This document shows, piece by piece, positions 1-10,292 of a DNA stretch of 35,970 nt. The notes under the pieces are model-generated. The model did no database searches, was not told the origin of the DNA, and saw nothing but the letters and a program-made list of their open reading frames with translations. Each line of letters begins with the position of its first letter. Position 1 is the first letter of the stretch. The stretch comes from Hydnum rufescens UP504. Taxonomy: Eukaryota; Basidiomycota; Agaricomycetes; Cantharellales; Hydnaceae. The DNA lies in contig MU129025.1 in NCBI GenBank assembly GCA_014904985.1, positions 161,086 to 197,055 on the forward strand, read 5' to 3'. The position numbers and the translations under genes were made by a program.

Positions 1-523
1 GGTCAACTAGGTGACCTCGTAGTACGACAACCTGCTTCGGTTCGTCGCACTACAACGCCACAGCTGAAACCCGGACTAAGCGAAGGATGGGAACATTGGA
101 AGTGCGGCATCTGCCTGCCCGGACCACTCTGGGAACTTCGCACCTAGGGCCCAGGTGCACAGCCAAGGCTCGAGCCGATTTGTACCTTGATCATTAATAT
201 TGTTTCGAAAGTCTTGCTACTATATTAGGCTTTTTTGGCGCCGTCCACAACATAATATTTGCCTGTGAACGGTGAACCATGCTGTTTTCTATGGCGAACA
301 CCACTGACAACTGGAATACATCTCTTCAGAACAACTTCAGCCTTCGCCTTGGACGCTCCTCGTGCGTCGTGTGCTATTCCATTGCTTACCCACCAACGTG
401 GCTCACGAGAATCCCCTACTTCAGCTTCTCGCTGAAGTGGCCCTTGTGTCTTTTATAGCCCAACAATACTCCTCGCGATCACCATCGTAAGTATTTTTCC
501 CTGCCGTACTTTCAATAACTTAC
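1..523 (+). pseudogene. 7TM receptor-like gene fragment, copy C (upstream region plus exon 1)
   Basis: This block is an inverted copy of 3305-2783, so it reads on the + strand what copy A reads on the - strand. It holds about 280 bp of upstream sequence, two in-frame-spaced ATGs (279 and 291, as in copy A), exon 1 and the first bases of intron 1 (GTAAGT at 487). Relative to copy A there is a 2-base gain in the first third of exon 1 (near 350) and a 1-base loss near the end of exon 1 (...TTTTATAGCCC versus TTTTATAGGCCC), so the frame is broken. Similarity stops just after the intron 1 donor, near 523. No other exon follows. It is therefore a promoter-plus-exon-1 remnant that forms an inverted repeat with copy A around a 2.3-kb spacer. 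Confidence 0.8.
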
Positions 524-775
524 CAGCGCGTAATTATGAGGTACGCGGATCTTAATTTGGGCCAGATGGTGAGTCTCACATATCTCTTGCATTCAACATA
601 TCTCTTGTAGTGCTATCTCTCTTATAGTGGTCAAAAGAAAAAAAGGGGGACTTTATGCTCAAAATAATCCAAAAATGCATACATACTCAAGTTGGTCCAA
701 AAGTCTCCCTGCATGTACAGAGATTAGCACAATGTTCTTATCACCTGCCAGTGTGCTCGCCTCATGGATGAGTAA
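524..775. other. unassigned spacer
   Basis: AT-rich sequence after the break in copy C. I see no coding region, repeat or RNA gene here; the only open frame (627-818, 63 codons) has no recognisable content. Confidence 0.5.
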
Positions 776-1560
776 AGGCTGTCCACCCATGCATGCCAGC
801 TTGTACTCCGTGCCTTAGTGGCCTGCTTGTCCATACCATGTCTGGTACCTTGCTTAGGGCTGTAAGCTTTGTCGCATACATGGCTGGTATCTTGCCTTTA
901 GGTTGTTGCTTTGTCACTATGGGCTGTTGGCCAGGACCCCTTGAAATAGGCTCTTATGGCTAACTGATGAATGCTTGTTAAGGTACAAATAAATCTGGCT
1001 TTATATGCGATAGCTCCATATATTCTATTTTAGCAACATTCTGTAAGTGTGTGGGTTTCACTGGAAGATGTTTCACAGAAAGTACCAATGATAAGGTGGC
1101 GCTGCGTCATGCTGATTTAATTTTGGTCATTAATGAACATTCATATCAGGTTACACATGAGCACATATTCAAAGGGTCCCTGCCTCCTTATAGAGGCTGG
1201 TTGGGAGACCGCCTACGAGGTGGTACTCTTGCCTTTGGTGGCTGCTTGCCCATACCGATGGCTGTACTCTTGCCTTAAGCTGGGCCTTTGTGCATAGCAT
1301 GGCTGGTACTCCTTGCCTTAGCTGCTGATTTGTCCATACATCAGGGAAAGTGGATGGTAGAGCTCCAGAGCTTTTGGACCTCTGGAGCCCTCCAGAGCTT
1401 CCACAAGGCCTTGCCAGGAGCAGCTGCTCTGGGGCTCCAAATACAGTAGGAGCTCTGGAGGACATCTGCTTTCCTGATGTCATGGCTGCGTACTCTTTGC
1501 CTCTAGCGTGGCTGCTCTTGTCCACTACATGGCTTGTACTCTGCTTAGGTGGCTGCTTGT
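776..1560. repeat. degenerate ~40-bp repeat clusters
   Basis: A degenerate unit of about 40 bp, roughly GGCTGCTTGTCCATACATGG followed by CTGGTACTCTTGCCTTAG, recurs at 776-930, 1195-1345 and 1480-1560. Units differ by substitutions and small indels, so this looks like an old minisatellite rather than coding sequence. The clusters are interrupted by unrelated AT-rich sequence (about 935-1190) and by a foldback element (1338-1481) that splits one unit. Confidence 0.6.
1338..1481. mobile_element. small foldback (MITE-like) element
   Basis: About 144 bp that reads as one long imperfect hairpin. The left arm starts ACATCAGGGAAAG..AGCTCCAGAG and the right arm, reverse-complemented, starts ACATCAGGAAAG..CTCCAGAGCTCC; the two arms meet near 1409. 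Its flanks rejoin a normal ~40-bp repeat unit (..TTGTCCATA / CATGGCTG..), which shows it was inserted into the repeat. No clear target-site duplication was found, so the family is unknown. Confidence 0.5.
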
Positions 1561-1940
1561 GAGACCTATGTGCGGGCTTATGCCTGCCATTGTTTAGTAT
1601 GAGAGGATTGGATAATCTTCGTTTTTATTGAATGAATACCATGCAGGTATATAGCTTGAATTCCTGGATCTCCTATCAAGTTTTTCTTTTGCCAACAGGC
1701 TATGCGCCTCAATTAAGCTCTTGATGTACGCTGGAGATTAACCCACAGTTTAAGTGGTGTTTCTGTCTCTCCTGGCTCAATGTTCCGCCCATGCTTGCAT
1801 GACACCCTCCTTGTTTCCGTCCAGAATCCCACCATGGTGTGGTGGTTCATCAAATGACCAAACAAACTCAACTTTCAACTCTATTGACAGTGTATCTGAA
1901 AGTATAGCCTGTATTCGACTTGACAGCTGTGTAGCACTCA
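1561..1940. other. unassigned sequence next to the copy A breakpoint
   Basis: No similarity to the 3' half of copy B is visible here, although exons 7 and 8 would be expected if copy A were complete. The junction with copy A lies a few bases after its sixth donor, at about 1935-1941. Nothing recognisable is encoded. Confidence 0.4.
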
Positions 1941-3020
1941 CCATATCATAAATATGGCATCACGAAGAAGACGACGGTCACGTTTCGCAGTGGCCTCCCT
2001 AAGCCAGTTGACTACAATGATCCCGTAGAGCACAAGGGTAACGGTGGCCGCGAGCCAAAAGTAGACATATTCGCTACCGATCTTGAGTCTTGACGACTCG
2101 AGGGTCCTGTCAGTGATCCAACACCATGGGCTGAGTGGGTGAAAAAGCAAAAGAAAATTGATGCAATGAGCAAACACACCGGATCATACCGTAGAAGAAG
2201 CCTACCCAGTGTAATGTGGGATAGTCGTTGCGGGAATAATGATCATGAGAAACAGAAAGAGGAAGATCAAGACAATCATAGCCACCGCAAGCCGGCGCGC
2301 TTGTGACTGACTGAGCTTGCCGGGGAACATGGTTTGCAGAAATGTCATGACCGCAATCGCAATCGTAAACCAAGCTATGATGGATAACCACTGATCAGGG
2401 ACGCGCTAACGGAACCCCAGTATCCAGGACGCACAGACTCCATCATTTCCAATCTGTTGGAGCACGGCTGCAATGGGGCGATGTTTTCAGCCAAGTTCAC
2501 TGGAGCCATCGCATAACTGGACGGATCCACCTTGGGTAGTACAATATGAACCCTCGGTAACTTTCCCATTGAATGCCCACCGCGCTGTGAGGATATTCCC
2601 CATCGCTTGTATACTGTTCAGTCCAATCAGCGATACTTCCACCCTGTTTGGATACAGACACTTGCGTATCCATGAATATAGCAACAAGAAATAAGAGAGA
2701 GACCGGCTGGAGTGAGTAGTCCTCCGGGACCCAATCGCCATGAAGCCGGTAATTTTTAATCGCCTGATGCTGGGCAGTGCGAGGAATTCATAGTTATTGA
2801 AAGTACGGCAGGGAAAAATACTTACGATGGTGATCGCGAGGAGTATTGTTGGGCCTATAAAAGACACAACGGCCACTTCAGCGAGAAGCTGAAGTAGGGG
2901 ATTCTCGTGAGCCACGTTGGTGGGTAAGCAATGGAATAGCACACGACGCACGAGGAGTCCCGAGCGAAGGCTGAAGTTGTTCTGAAGAGATGTATTCCAG
3001 TTGTCAGTGGTGTTCGCCAT
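1941..3020 (-). pseudogene. 7TM receptor-like gene, copy A (3'-truncated)
   Basis: Direct paralogue of copy B. Start chosen at ATG 3020 (MANTTDNW..); a second in-frame ATG lies 12 bases upstream at 3032. Exon 1 stays open here (copy B is frameshifted) and runs to GTAAGT near 2827, encoding a first hydrophobic segment ending ..ILLAITI. Exon 2 ends at a GC-AG intron (2665-2614). Exon 3 ends ..GSYCTTQ, and later exons give the segments FTIAIAVMTFLQ, RLAVAMIVLIFLFLF, the PWCWI motif, and GSEYVYFWLAATVTL. It lacks three residues (YGN) before GPWCWI through an in-frame 9-bp deletion. Homology to copy B ends just after the sixth donor (GTGAGT at 1941), so the microexon, last exon and seventh membrane segment are missing. 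The family assignment (fungal cAMP-receptor/Git3-like 7TM proteins) rests on these motifs from memory. Confidence 0.7.
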
Positions 3021-3770
3021 AGAAAACAGCATGGTTCACCGTTCACAGGCAAATATTATGTTGTGGACGGCGCCAAAAAAGCCTAATATAGCAAGACTTT
3101 CGAAACAATATTAATGATCAAGGTACAAATCGGCTCGAGCCCTCGGCTGTGCACCCTGGGCCCTAGGTGCGAAGTTCCCAGAGTGGTCCCGCGGACAGAT
3201 GTCGGCACTTCCCAATGTTCCCATCCTTCGCTTAGTCCGGGTTTCAGCTGTGGCGTCTGTAGTGCGACGAACCGAAGCAGGTTGTCGTACTACGAGGTCA
3301 CCTATCGTATATGTACTGAAACCCTGCAGAAGGAAAAGAAAAGTTATTGTTCTTGTGGCGAGCCACTGAGGGCTGCTGCTTGATAGTTGCCACTCGAGGT
3401 GCCGGTGAATGCCGAGCGCCCGAGCCTCAACATCAACTACTGTAATGTACCAGACCACCAGACTCTCTTTGAAATGGTGCTTACGGGGAATCTGATCGAA
3501 TCAGGCTTCCAGTCAGACCGCTCCAACCCAATCACAAAAGTCTCGCGTCGACTATAAAGTGGAGCCTCGTGACCTCACCTCTGCCTAAATATGCCAAGAC
3601 CCCCAAAAGGGGCCTTAATTTGTTCACAGACCAGTAAACTACTGAGCAGCACAAAAGCGCACCACTGGTAACATCCAAACCCCAGGGGGTAAGCTTGTTG
3701 TGGCAGTAGTAGCGAATGACCAACGGAGAAAAGGAGGAAGGGTAGGAAGGGTAGAGAAAAATTGATCCAG
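3021..3770. other. upstream region of copy A, part of a duplicated block
   Basis: The sequence 3021-3305 is shared (inverted) with 1-290 and, more divergently, with 7592-7800 (direct). The stretch 3545-3770 again matches 7915-8090, including CCCCAAAAGGGGCC and a purine-rich AGGAAGG.. end. The duplication that made copies A and B therefore included at least 700 bp of upstream DNA, probably with the promoter. No gene is evident in it. Confidence 0.55.
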
Positions 3771-4683
3771 GGACCTGAGCATGGCACTCCAGAAGATGAA
3801 GTGGATGAGGAAATACTATGGGGCCGGCCCATCAGCAAATTCAATTGTACTTCAGAGGCCCGAGGTCTTCGAAGCACCGGAAGCTGGACTTCCAAGACTT
3901 CGGAGCCTCCCAAGCACAATTACTTTTCCGCACCACTCGACCCACAGCAGTATGTGGGTAGCACAGGCACATACAGTGTGACATGACGAGAGCATAAGCC
4001 TGTTAGAGGATCCAAGCCCCATCCCCCAAGAGCGAGAAGAAAACCCGAAACTACTAAAAAGCAGAAAGAGTACTTGCAAGCATGCAGATATTAAGCGCGC
4101 GCAACAACAAAACCGATTAACTTTGCACCTTCCTTATTATGAACAACCACAAGGGTTGTGATTCAAAAAAAAATCGAATCATGTGATTTTCGGAGAATAC
4201 CAGAATTTCCTAACTAAGAACTTCCCAGATCTTCACGACTGCCTAAATGCTCGTATAGTGGTCCACCTGATCCTTTCTCTCAGTGAAGAAACGGCGGCTA
4301 GCACTGTAGTTGCCATGAGGGAAGTAAGGTGAAGAATGTGAAGATCTCTCAGCAACGCACTGGCAAAAAGAATGAGCCCCTGGCCGTATCTCTTCCGCCA
4401 GCCGAAAACTCCTATCCTTGGTTGAACTGGAGAACTAATTGGCCACTCGGGCTCATTCCTGTGCTGGTCTATCCGGATTCGCACCCAAACGCTGCCAGCT
4501 GAGTCCTGCACGATAAATGCGGTGCGTGTGCGTGGCTTGTGGCCCCCAATCGAATACTGGATAGGGGATTTTTTTTATCGGGCTTCTTTTTACACATGCG
4601 TAGATATCGAAGGCACTGGAAGTAGGCTTGGAGAGTGAGCTTATCAAGGCTCACTTTCAAGTATCAGTACACAAAGGAGATCG
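3771..4683. other. unassigned sequence, no supported gene
   Basis: Short open frames occur on both strands. The longest on - is 4511-4233 (92 codons), with one hydrophobic stretch, but I recognise no domain, splice pattern or codon continuity that would support a gene. Confidence 0.35.
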
Positions 4684-5385
4684 ATGTGGACAGGCTTGTT
4701 ATCTCATTTACCATCGTGCATGCGAACGTGGTATCGTCGCTCGGAGGATCGACTCCAGAAGTGCAATATGATCCAATCCATCTTTCACCCGTCGGTTTCT
4801 TCTCCCCAGCGGTTTAAAGCCGTCATGTGGTCTATAGCTCGGCGAGACTATCCCTCTGCGTCTGAACCTCATGTACTCTGGGGACGGCCTTCCAGATCTC
4901 GCGCACGCCGCTCAGACTCACTCGCACCCGGGGAACCACTAGGGAAAACTTGGACAGTTGGATGGAATTCTCCTAAAACTTCCTCAAAAAAACCCAAACT
5001 GGATAAAACATCATCGATCGTGTTCATCATCTCGCTGTTACTTTTTTATTCCTTCGCAGAACACGTCCCAGCTCCGCAGACTATGGTTCTGTACGACCTC
5101 TGCGCGTATCAGCACCTCGGACAGCCGCCCTTGGTGTTCGATAGGTTTCCAATGTGGAAATTGCGCCTCACCGAGCTCTGGTTGGGTATTTCTTTGGACT
5201 TTGTTCCCGTCCCTACTTTTACCCTATTGGGCATTCGCTTTTTCTTTTGTTTGTGGCTCCACCTACAGCGATGGTGCTTCGAAATGACGATTTTGAACAC
5301 CTTTTCTTCCCGCGTTTATTGGCTCATTGAGGAGACTGCATTTTGCTCCATGCTCAATGAGTTCACTGCAGGTGGAGACGCGTGA
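4684..5385 (+). CDS. uncharacterised ORF (233 codons), doubtful
   Basis: This is the longest open frame in 3.8-5.9 kb, ATG at 4684 and stop at 5383-5385. The predicted protein has a basic N-terminal half (RSRARR, SKKPKLDK), then one hydrophobic segment around residues 112-124 (IVFIISLLLFYSF) and an aromatic-rich C-terminal part. I recognise no family and no conserved motif, and the frame has no copy in the duplicated block near copy B. It may be a chance ORF. It lies between the upstream region of copy A and the 3' end of copy B, and is in neither duplicated unit. Confidence 0.2.
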   Translation: MWTGLLSHLPSCMRTWYRRSEDRLQKCNMIQSIFHPSVSSPQRFKAVMWSIARRDYPSASEPHVLWGRPSRSRARRSDSLAPGEPLGKTWTVGWNSPKTSSKKPKLDKTSSIVFIISLLLFYSFAEHVPAPQTMVLYDLCAYQHLGQPPLVFDRFPMWKLRLTELWLGISLDFVPVPTFTLLGIRFFFCLWLHLQRWCFEMTILNTFSSRVYWLIEETAFCSMLNEFTAGGDA

Positions 5386-5954
5386 GGGAAGGTAGTCTCG
5401 TCTTTACTTCTCGAGCTGCCCCCTCAAGCGATTAGATTGCTATACACCCAGACGTCTCGTTCGCCTTTGCATGGCATTGCTCGCTTCGAGAGAGGGAGGG
5501 GAAGTAGCCCACGACTTTTCTCTCAAGAATCTTTTAGTTCCCCATGTACTACGGACACCAAAAATGTGGTTTGTGACTCGACATCTCGGCTGGATGCATC
5601 CAAATACCATATTGGGGAGATATCAGGAGCCCTCCTGGACACTGCATACACCTCATTTCTTAGTTCTGCAGGTCTGGAGACACTGGATTGCACGATAGGT
5701 CGATTTATTACAGTACCCTACATATTTTTGAGACCAAACTCAATCCACAATTCACAAGTACTGTTACATGCACCCCTGAGAATCAGTGCCCTTTCTTCGA
5801 TCTTCCCCATCATTGACAATTCATGTATCGCTAATCTTCCTCGCAGGCCCAGTCTCAGTCGCAGAGCTTCGTCCGCAGGTGGCGATCTCGTCGAAAAATT
5901 CCCCTAGGTCCACTTGTCTCCCACCAAATTCCAGTTATCCTCAAGCAGTTATCC
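5386..5954. other. unassigned sequence
   Basis: A 156-codon + strand open frame (5437-5907) with no recognisable content covers most of this interval. I see no repeats or RNA genes. It is the 3' flank of the copy B receptor gene, so a terminator may lie here, but none is obvious. Confidence 0.3.
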
Positions 5955-7591
5955 TCAAGGCCCCAGCTCTCCCTCCCGAGGCGGTGCCCACTCATAAGGT
6001 TCAGGAACGTACGCCCCCGCGCGTGCCATCAGCACGTCGTGGGGGAAGCTCAGATGCGAAACGCGCGACCCCCGACCGGCCGTCGCCAACGTTTCCGTAG
6101 GAGCTTGTGTCTCTTGTGCAACAGGAGCCAGCATTCCCATCTGGTAAAACTCCCGCTTACGATCTTCTTCCTTCTCGTCCTCCGGGGGATCCGAGAAACC
6201 GAAACGGCGGCCCGTGATGAGCCAAAGGAGGACATTGATGGTCCCTGAGGCCGCAAAGAGGATGGCTGCAGCGACAATAACCCCATGCCGGGGGCCATGG
6301 CCCTTTGCGCTCCATTGACGAAATCGAACGAGGGATACTGGGAATATTTCTATGATGTAGGCTAAATCAAGCGGGGTTCAATGTCACTTCGATACTCGCG
6401 CTTAAAATGACCTGGGAAGTACCTATTGGATACCTGAGCTCGACGGATGGACAGAAATCAAAGGGAGTCAGGATCTTTCCCGGGGGCGTCGGCGTTGCGG
6501 CACTCACCATCCCATAGATATTGCATCACGAAGAAGACGGCGGTCGCGATTCGCAGTGGCCTCCCTAAGCCAGTTGACTACAATGATCCCGTAGAGAACA
6601 AGGGTAACGGCAGCCGCCAGCCAAAAGTAGACATATTCGCTGCCAATCTTGAGTCTTGACGACTCCACCGTCCTGTCAGTGATCCAACACCATGGGCTGA
6701 GTGGGTGAAAAAGCAAAAGAAAATTGATGCAATGAGCAAACACACTGGATGATACAGTGGAAAAACCTACCCAGTGTTCCCATAGTAATGTGGGATAGTC
6801 GTTGCGGGAATAATGATCATAAGAAACAGAAAGAGGAAAATCAAGATAATCATAGCCACTGCAAGCCGACGCGCTTGTGACCGACTGAGCTTGCCGGGGA
6901 ACATGGTTTGCAGAAATGTCATGACGCAATCGCAATCGTAAACCAAGCTATGATGGATAAGCACTGATCAGGGGCGCGCTAACGGAAAGTCCGTATCCAA
7001 GACGCACAGACTCCGTCATCTCCAATCTGTTGAAGCACGGCTGCAATGGGGAGATGTTTTCAGCAAAGTTCGCTGGAACCATCGCATAACTAGTCAGATT
7101 TACCTTGAGTAGTACAATATGAACCCTCGGTAACTTTCCCATTGAATGCCCACCGCGCAGTGAGGATATTCCCCATAGCTTGTATACTGTTCAGTCCAAT
7201 CAGCGATACTTCCACCCTGTTTGGATACAGACACTTGCATATCCATGAATATAGCAACAAGAAATAAGAGAGAGACCGGCTGGAGTGAGTAGTCCTCCGA
7301 GACCCAATCGCCATGAAGCCGATAATTTTTAATCGCCTGACGCTGGGCAGTGCAAGAGATTCATAGCTGTTGAAAGTACGCAGGGAAAAATACTTACAAT
7401 AGTGATCGCGAGGAGTATTGTTGGGCCTATAAAAGACACAACGGCCACTTCAGCGAGAAGCTGAAGTAGGGGATTCTCGTGAGCCACGGTAGTGGGCAAG
7501 CACTAGAATAGCCACAACGCACCAGGAGTCCCGAGCGAAGCGCGAAGTTGTTCTGAAGAGATGTGTTCCAGTTGTCAGTGGTATTCGCCAT
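5955..7591 (-). pseudogene. 7TM receptor-like gene, copy B (full length, two frameshifts)
   Basis: An eight-exon model gives seven hydrophobic segments and the motifs of fungal cAMP-receptor/Git3-like 7TM proteins (CTTQ before a membrane segment; YGNTGPWCWI; GSEYVYFWLA). Proposed exons on -: 7591-7398, 7336-7239, 7186-7104, 7040-~6984, 6947-6771, 6696-6508, 6422-6412, 6361-5955. Intron 2 (7238-7187) is GC-AG. Exon 7 is an 11-nt microexon that restores the phase between MGW and YFPAYIIEIFPVS. The last exon holds the seventh membrane segment, then an acidic stretch (DPPEDEKEEDRK) and a cytoplasmic tail ending GELGP. Two single-base losses relative to copy A break exon 1 (near 7515) and exon 5 (GCGTCATG for GCGGTCATG, near 6924). 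The upstream ATG at 7607 is out of frame, unlike in copy A. The intron between exons 4 and 5 would be only ~36 nt, so that junction is uncertain. In intact relatives the protein would sit in the plasma membrane; its ligand is unknown. Confidence 0.7.
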
Positions 7592-8525
7592 AGGAAGAGA
7601 ACAGCATAGTTCACAGGCAGATCTTATGTTGTGAAGGGCATCAAAGGGCCTAAATATAGCAAGCTAAGGGGCATCGGAATTAATGATGAGAGAGGAACAA
7701 ATCGGTTCAAGAATGTGGGCTGTCCGCCATGGCTGTGCAGTTACCAGCAAGTGCCGGCTCTCCCCATCGTTCGCTCAGTCCGGGCTTCAACTAGCCTCGT
7801 ACCCAGACTCGCTAGACTCGCCTTGGAACGGTGGAACGGGGATTTCCGCTGAATGCTGCACATGCTTCCACCAGTTTGGAAAGAGCGACGACTTTCAGTC
7901 AAGTGTTGAAATTCAATAAAGTTGGCCTAATCCAATGTGCTGAGAGGCCAAGAAGATGACCCCAAAAGGGGCCCTCAAAATTTGCCAAATTACCGAGTGG
8001 AACAAAAAAGTGCAGGTAGCATCAAACCCCGGGGAAATAGCAAAGGCAAACAGAGAAAACTGGAGGAAGGGGAGCACGGGTAGAAAAGTCCATGAAATGG
8101 ATACGAAAGATTTCACATCTGGAAAAGAGCCGAGACTGTGCCGAGGGGATAGGCCACTCAGGACCCGCCGCAGCCTCATATTCAAATTGGACCTGCAGAA
8201 TGTCTTGATTGTGGGGGCAGTATATCTGCTTCTGAAATAGCGTGGACCATGGCCCCGTACGTCAAGGCCTTTTCGATCAGTCTTCGAGCGTAATCAGCGG
8301 GTTCGACGAGGTGATGGAATACAACTTCCCTTCCCGCAAGATTCAAATCCCTTCCCCTCCAGTTCAATCATTGGGCGAGATGAGCCGGAAGTGAAAGTTG
8401 CTCCAATTATTGACCGAGCTTGCGAGGTCTTTATTTCTACTTCTGCCCTTTGTTTGTAGTGCAAAGTCCCTCAGACCAAAGATGGTCACCCCGTGGGAAA
8501 GATGGTCACCCGTGGGAACTGGTGC
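7592..8525. other. upstream region of copy B and unassigned sequence
   Basis: 7592-7800 and 7915-8090 match the upstream region of copy A (3021-3305 and 3545-3770) with many differences. 8182-8367 on - is an open frame of 61 codons (..GREVVFHHLVEPADYARRL..) that looks protein-like, but I cannot assign it; it could be an exon of a lost gene. A ~20-bp tandem duplication (AAGATGGTCACCCCGTGGGA, then AAGATGGTCACCCGTGGGAA) lies at 8480-8520, just before the LINE. Confidence 0.4.
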
Positions 8526-8995
8526 TTTTTTTTTTTTTTTTTTTGGTGGAGCAGATTGGCTTCCAGGCAGTGGATGTAATCTGGCCCTGGAGCCTGCTAG
8601 GGAGGGGGGGTTTCACCCCCTGAGGCAGAGAAGAGAAGAAAAAAACCCAGAGGAATGTAGTTTTATTCACAGGGGCCTAGGCCCCTAAGTGTGGGACTCA
8701 GAGTCTGCAGATGACCATGGTCATCAGTTCTGCCCTGGGGGCAGCGAGACCCAATACCCACTAAAACCCCTGACTCCCAAATCCAGTTTGCTGGGAGATT
8801 TGTCTTGTGTAGGAGGGTGCCACTCCATGTGCATAGGACAAGGGCACTGGGGAGGGCATTCTTTTTGAATTTGGTGGTGTTAGTCATGAGCTTGTCAAGT
8901 GCAAGCCTGGAGTTGATGGTATGTAGCCATCAGTTGTGGACCTCATACTCTGTGTGGGATAGCTCTGGGTTGTCCTGCTTGATAATGCGCTGCTT
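8526..8995 (-). mobile_element. LINE (non-LTR retrotransposon) 3' end, 5'-truncated
   Basis: On the - strand the last ~110 codons of a LINE polyprotein can be read, ending at a stop at 8663-8665. It includes TINSRLALDKL, FKKNALPSALVLCTWSG and a LPANWIWESGVLVGIG-type ending, which I recognise as the C-terminus of basidiomycete jockey/RNase H-type reverse transcriptase ORFs. A run of 19 T on + (8526-8544) is the poly(A) tail at its 3' end, giving a ~120-bp 3' UTR. An in-frame TGA at 8930-8932 replaces an expected residue before WLHTINSRL (arginine in relatives). The 5' side stops near 8995, as usual for 5'-truncated LINE copies. Confidence 0.65.
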
Positions 8996-8999
8996 AGTG

Positions 9000-9475
9000 A
9001 TGCCGAGGTTCAGTTCAGTGCGGTTCAGAGCCTGTTTTGGGCAAACCTGAACCTGAATCCAAGGTTCGGTTCAGTTCAGGTCCAGATGACTAAGCACTAT
9101 TGTGGTTCAGGTTCAGTTTGGTTTGGTTTGAGTTCAGAACAGGTTCACTAGGGCTAGATTTTTGTACTACTGAAGTATAGCACACACACAGAAGCAACAC
9201 AGAAATGCAATGAAGAAGTTTGTAAGGGGACTCAAGAGGTAAAGTTGAGATCAGAATCCTCTGCATCACCATCATCATTATTGGCATCACCATCCCATTC
9301 ATACTGTTTCTCAAGCTCAGTCAATACCTTCACCTCCTCAGTAGCAGAGACAGCCCCACTGTGATATCCATCCTTCAAAAGTTGGAGGCATTCAAATGTG
9401 TATGGAAGGAGGCAGTTGTGGTGGTCAGAACCTGTTAAGCCACTGCTGGAGAATCTTCATTTGCAAGGTACAGCA
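9000..9475 (-). mobile_element. hAT transposase C-terminal relic with subterminal repeats
   Basis: The - strand from about 9475 to 9232 reads IQGSAVPCK*RFSSSGLTG.. then LQLLKDGY.. and an acidic tail (..YEWDGDANNDDGDAEDSD..). This matches the hAT C-terminal dimerisation signature SVPCERxFSSS..LMEALQLLK. The ER pair is replaced by K and TGA (9457-9459), both explained by C-to-T/G-to-A changes. Downstream, 9000-9140 is packed with GGTTCAG/GGTTCGG motifs, typical of hAT subterminal regions, so the element's 3' end is probably near 8995-9005. The rest of the transposase is not recognisable upstream. Confidence 0.55.
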
Positions 9476-10051
9476 GAACCTTGAATGGGCAAATAGTCAC
9501 GGGCTGTAATAAAGCATTATAAATTGGATGAGTAGATTGTCGTAAACTGAGAGTAATTGGACACATAGTAAGAGAAGCATGCAGAAAGTATAGGAGGGGC
9601 AGCAGGAGGGTAGGAGACAGGAGGGAGTAGACAGAGGCATGTGATAGGTGTGACTTGAGGGAGTGCGGACATGTGAGTTCCAGAAGAGCATAGAGGGGAC
9701 ATGCTTTGTAGCGTGTCCTTAGTTTGACTGACTCAAAGATCCTACCTAGCCTGGCTAGGTAGTAATCCCACTTCCCATTTGGCCTGGCCTTATGTGGAAG
9801 TGGAGTGGTTGGGTGACAGGAAGAAGGCAGAGGATTACCTAAAACAGCAATTGTTAGCAGTCTAACCGATAGTGAGTACTCACTGCTTGGTTCTCATATT
9901 CTCACATTCCTATGAATGACATGTTACTTCAACTCACTTCGGGGAGTAAAAATAATGTAGAATTCGACAGGAGAAGCCATGGGCTCACCGCGGCAGCTCC
10001 CTAGCATCGTGCAACATATATACCATACTATTACATAATCACTATACTACA
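9476..10051. other. unassigned interval, possible remains of hAT 5' part and element A 3' LTR
   Basis: A perfect 10-bp-arm palindrome (CTACCTAGCC, T, GGCTAGGTAG) lies at 9742-9762. No coding region is supported. If the purine tract at 10052-10060 is the polypurine tract of element A, its 3' LTR should begin at TGTAG (10051, reading -) and run leftward. I could not find its far end or a partner copy. Confidence 0.3.
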
Positions 10052-10292
10052 GTGCCCCCCTGTATATACTAAGTGCGACAGCTAGTCTGCTGATATTTTG
10101 TCCAATATGATCTCATAGACCTCCTGGGCACTTACCCATCTGAAGTATTCTGTGTTGTAAGCACCGCAGGCTAGTAGCGATGTGGGGGAGACTGGGGGTG
10201 AGGTGTGTGTGGTGGAAGCCAGTAATTTGCGGATGATGCTGGTGGAGTCCAAAGGGACCGAGAAACCCAAAGGGGAGACTTAGGAGAGATGC

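Noticed and set aside
8182..8367. Small protein gene on - (61 codons)
   Set aside because: The residue composition looks protein-like, but it lacks an ATG, partner exons and any recognisable family.
9956..10051. 96-bp LTR (TGTAG..CTACA) for element A
   Set aside because: The termini are inverted and the right one abuts a purine tract, but the length is implausible for an LTR and the flanks (AATAA, GTGCC) are not a target duplication.
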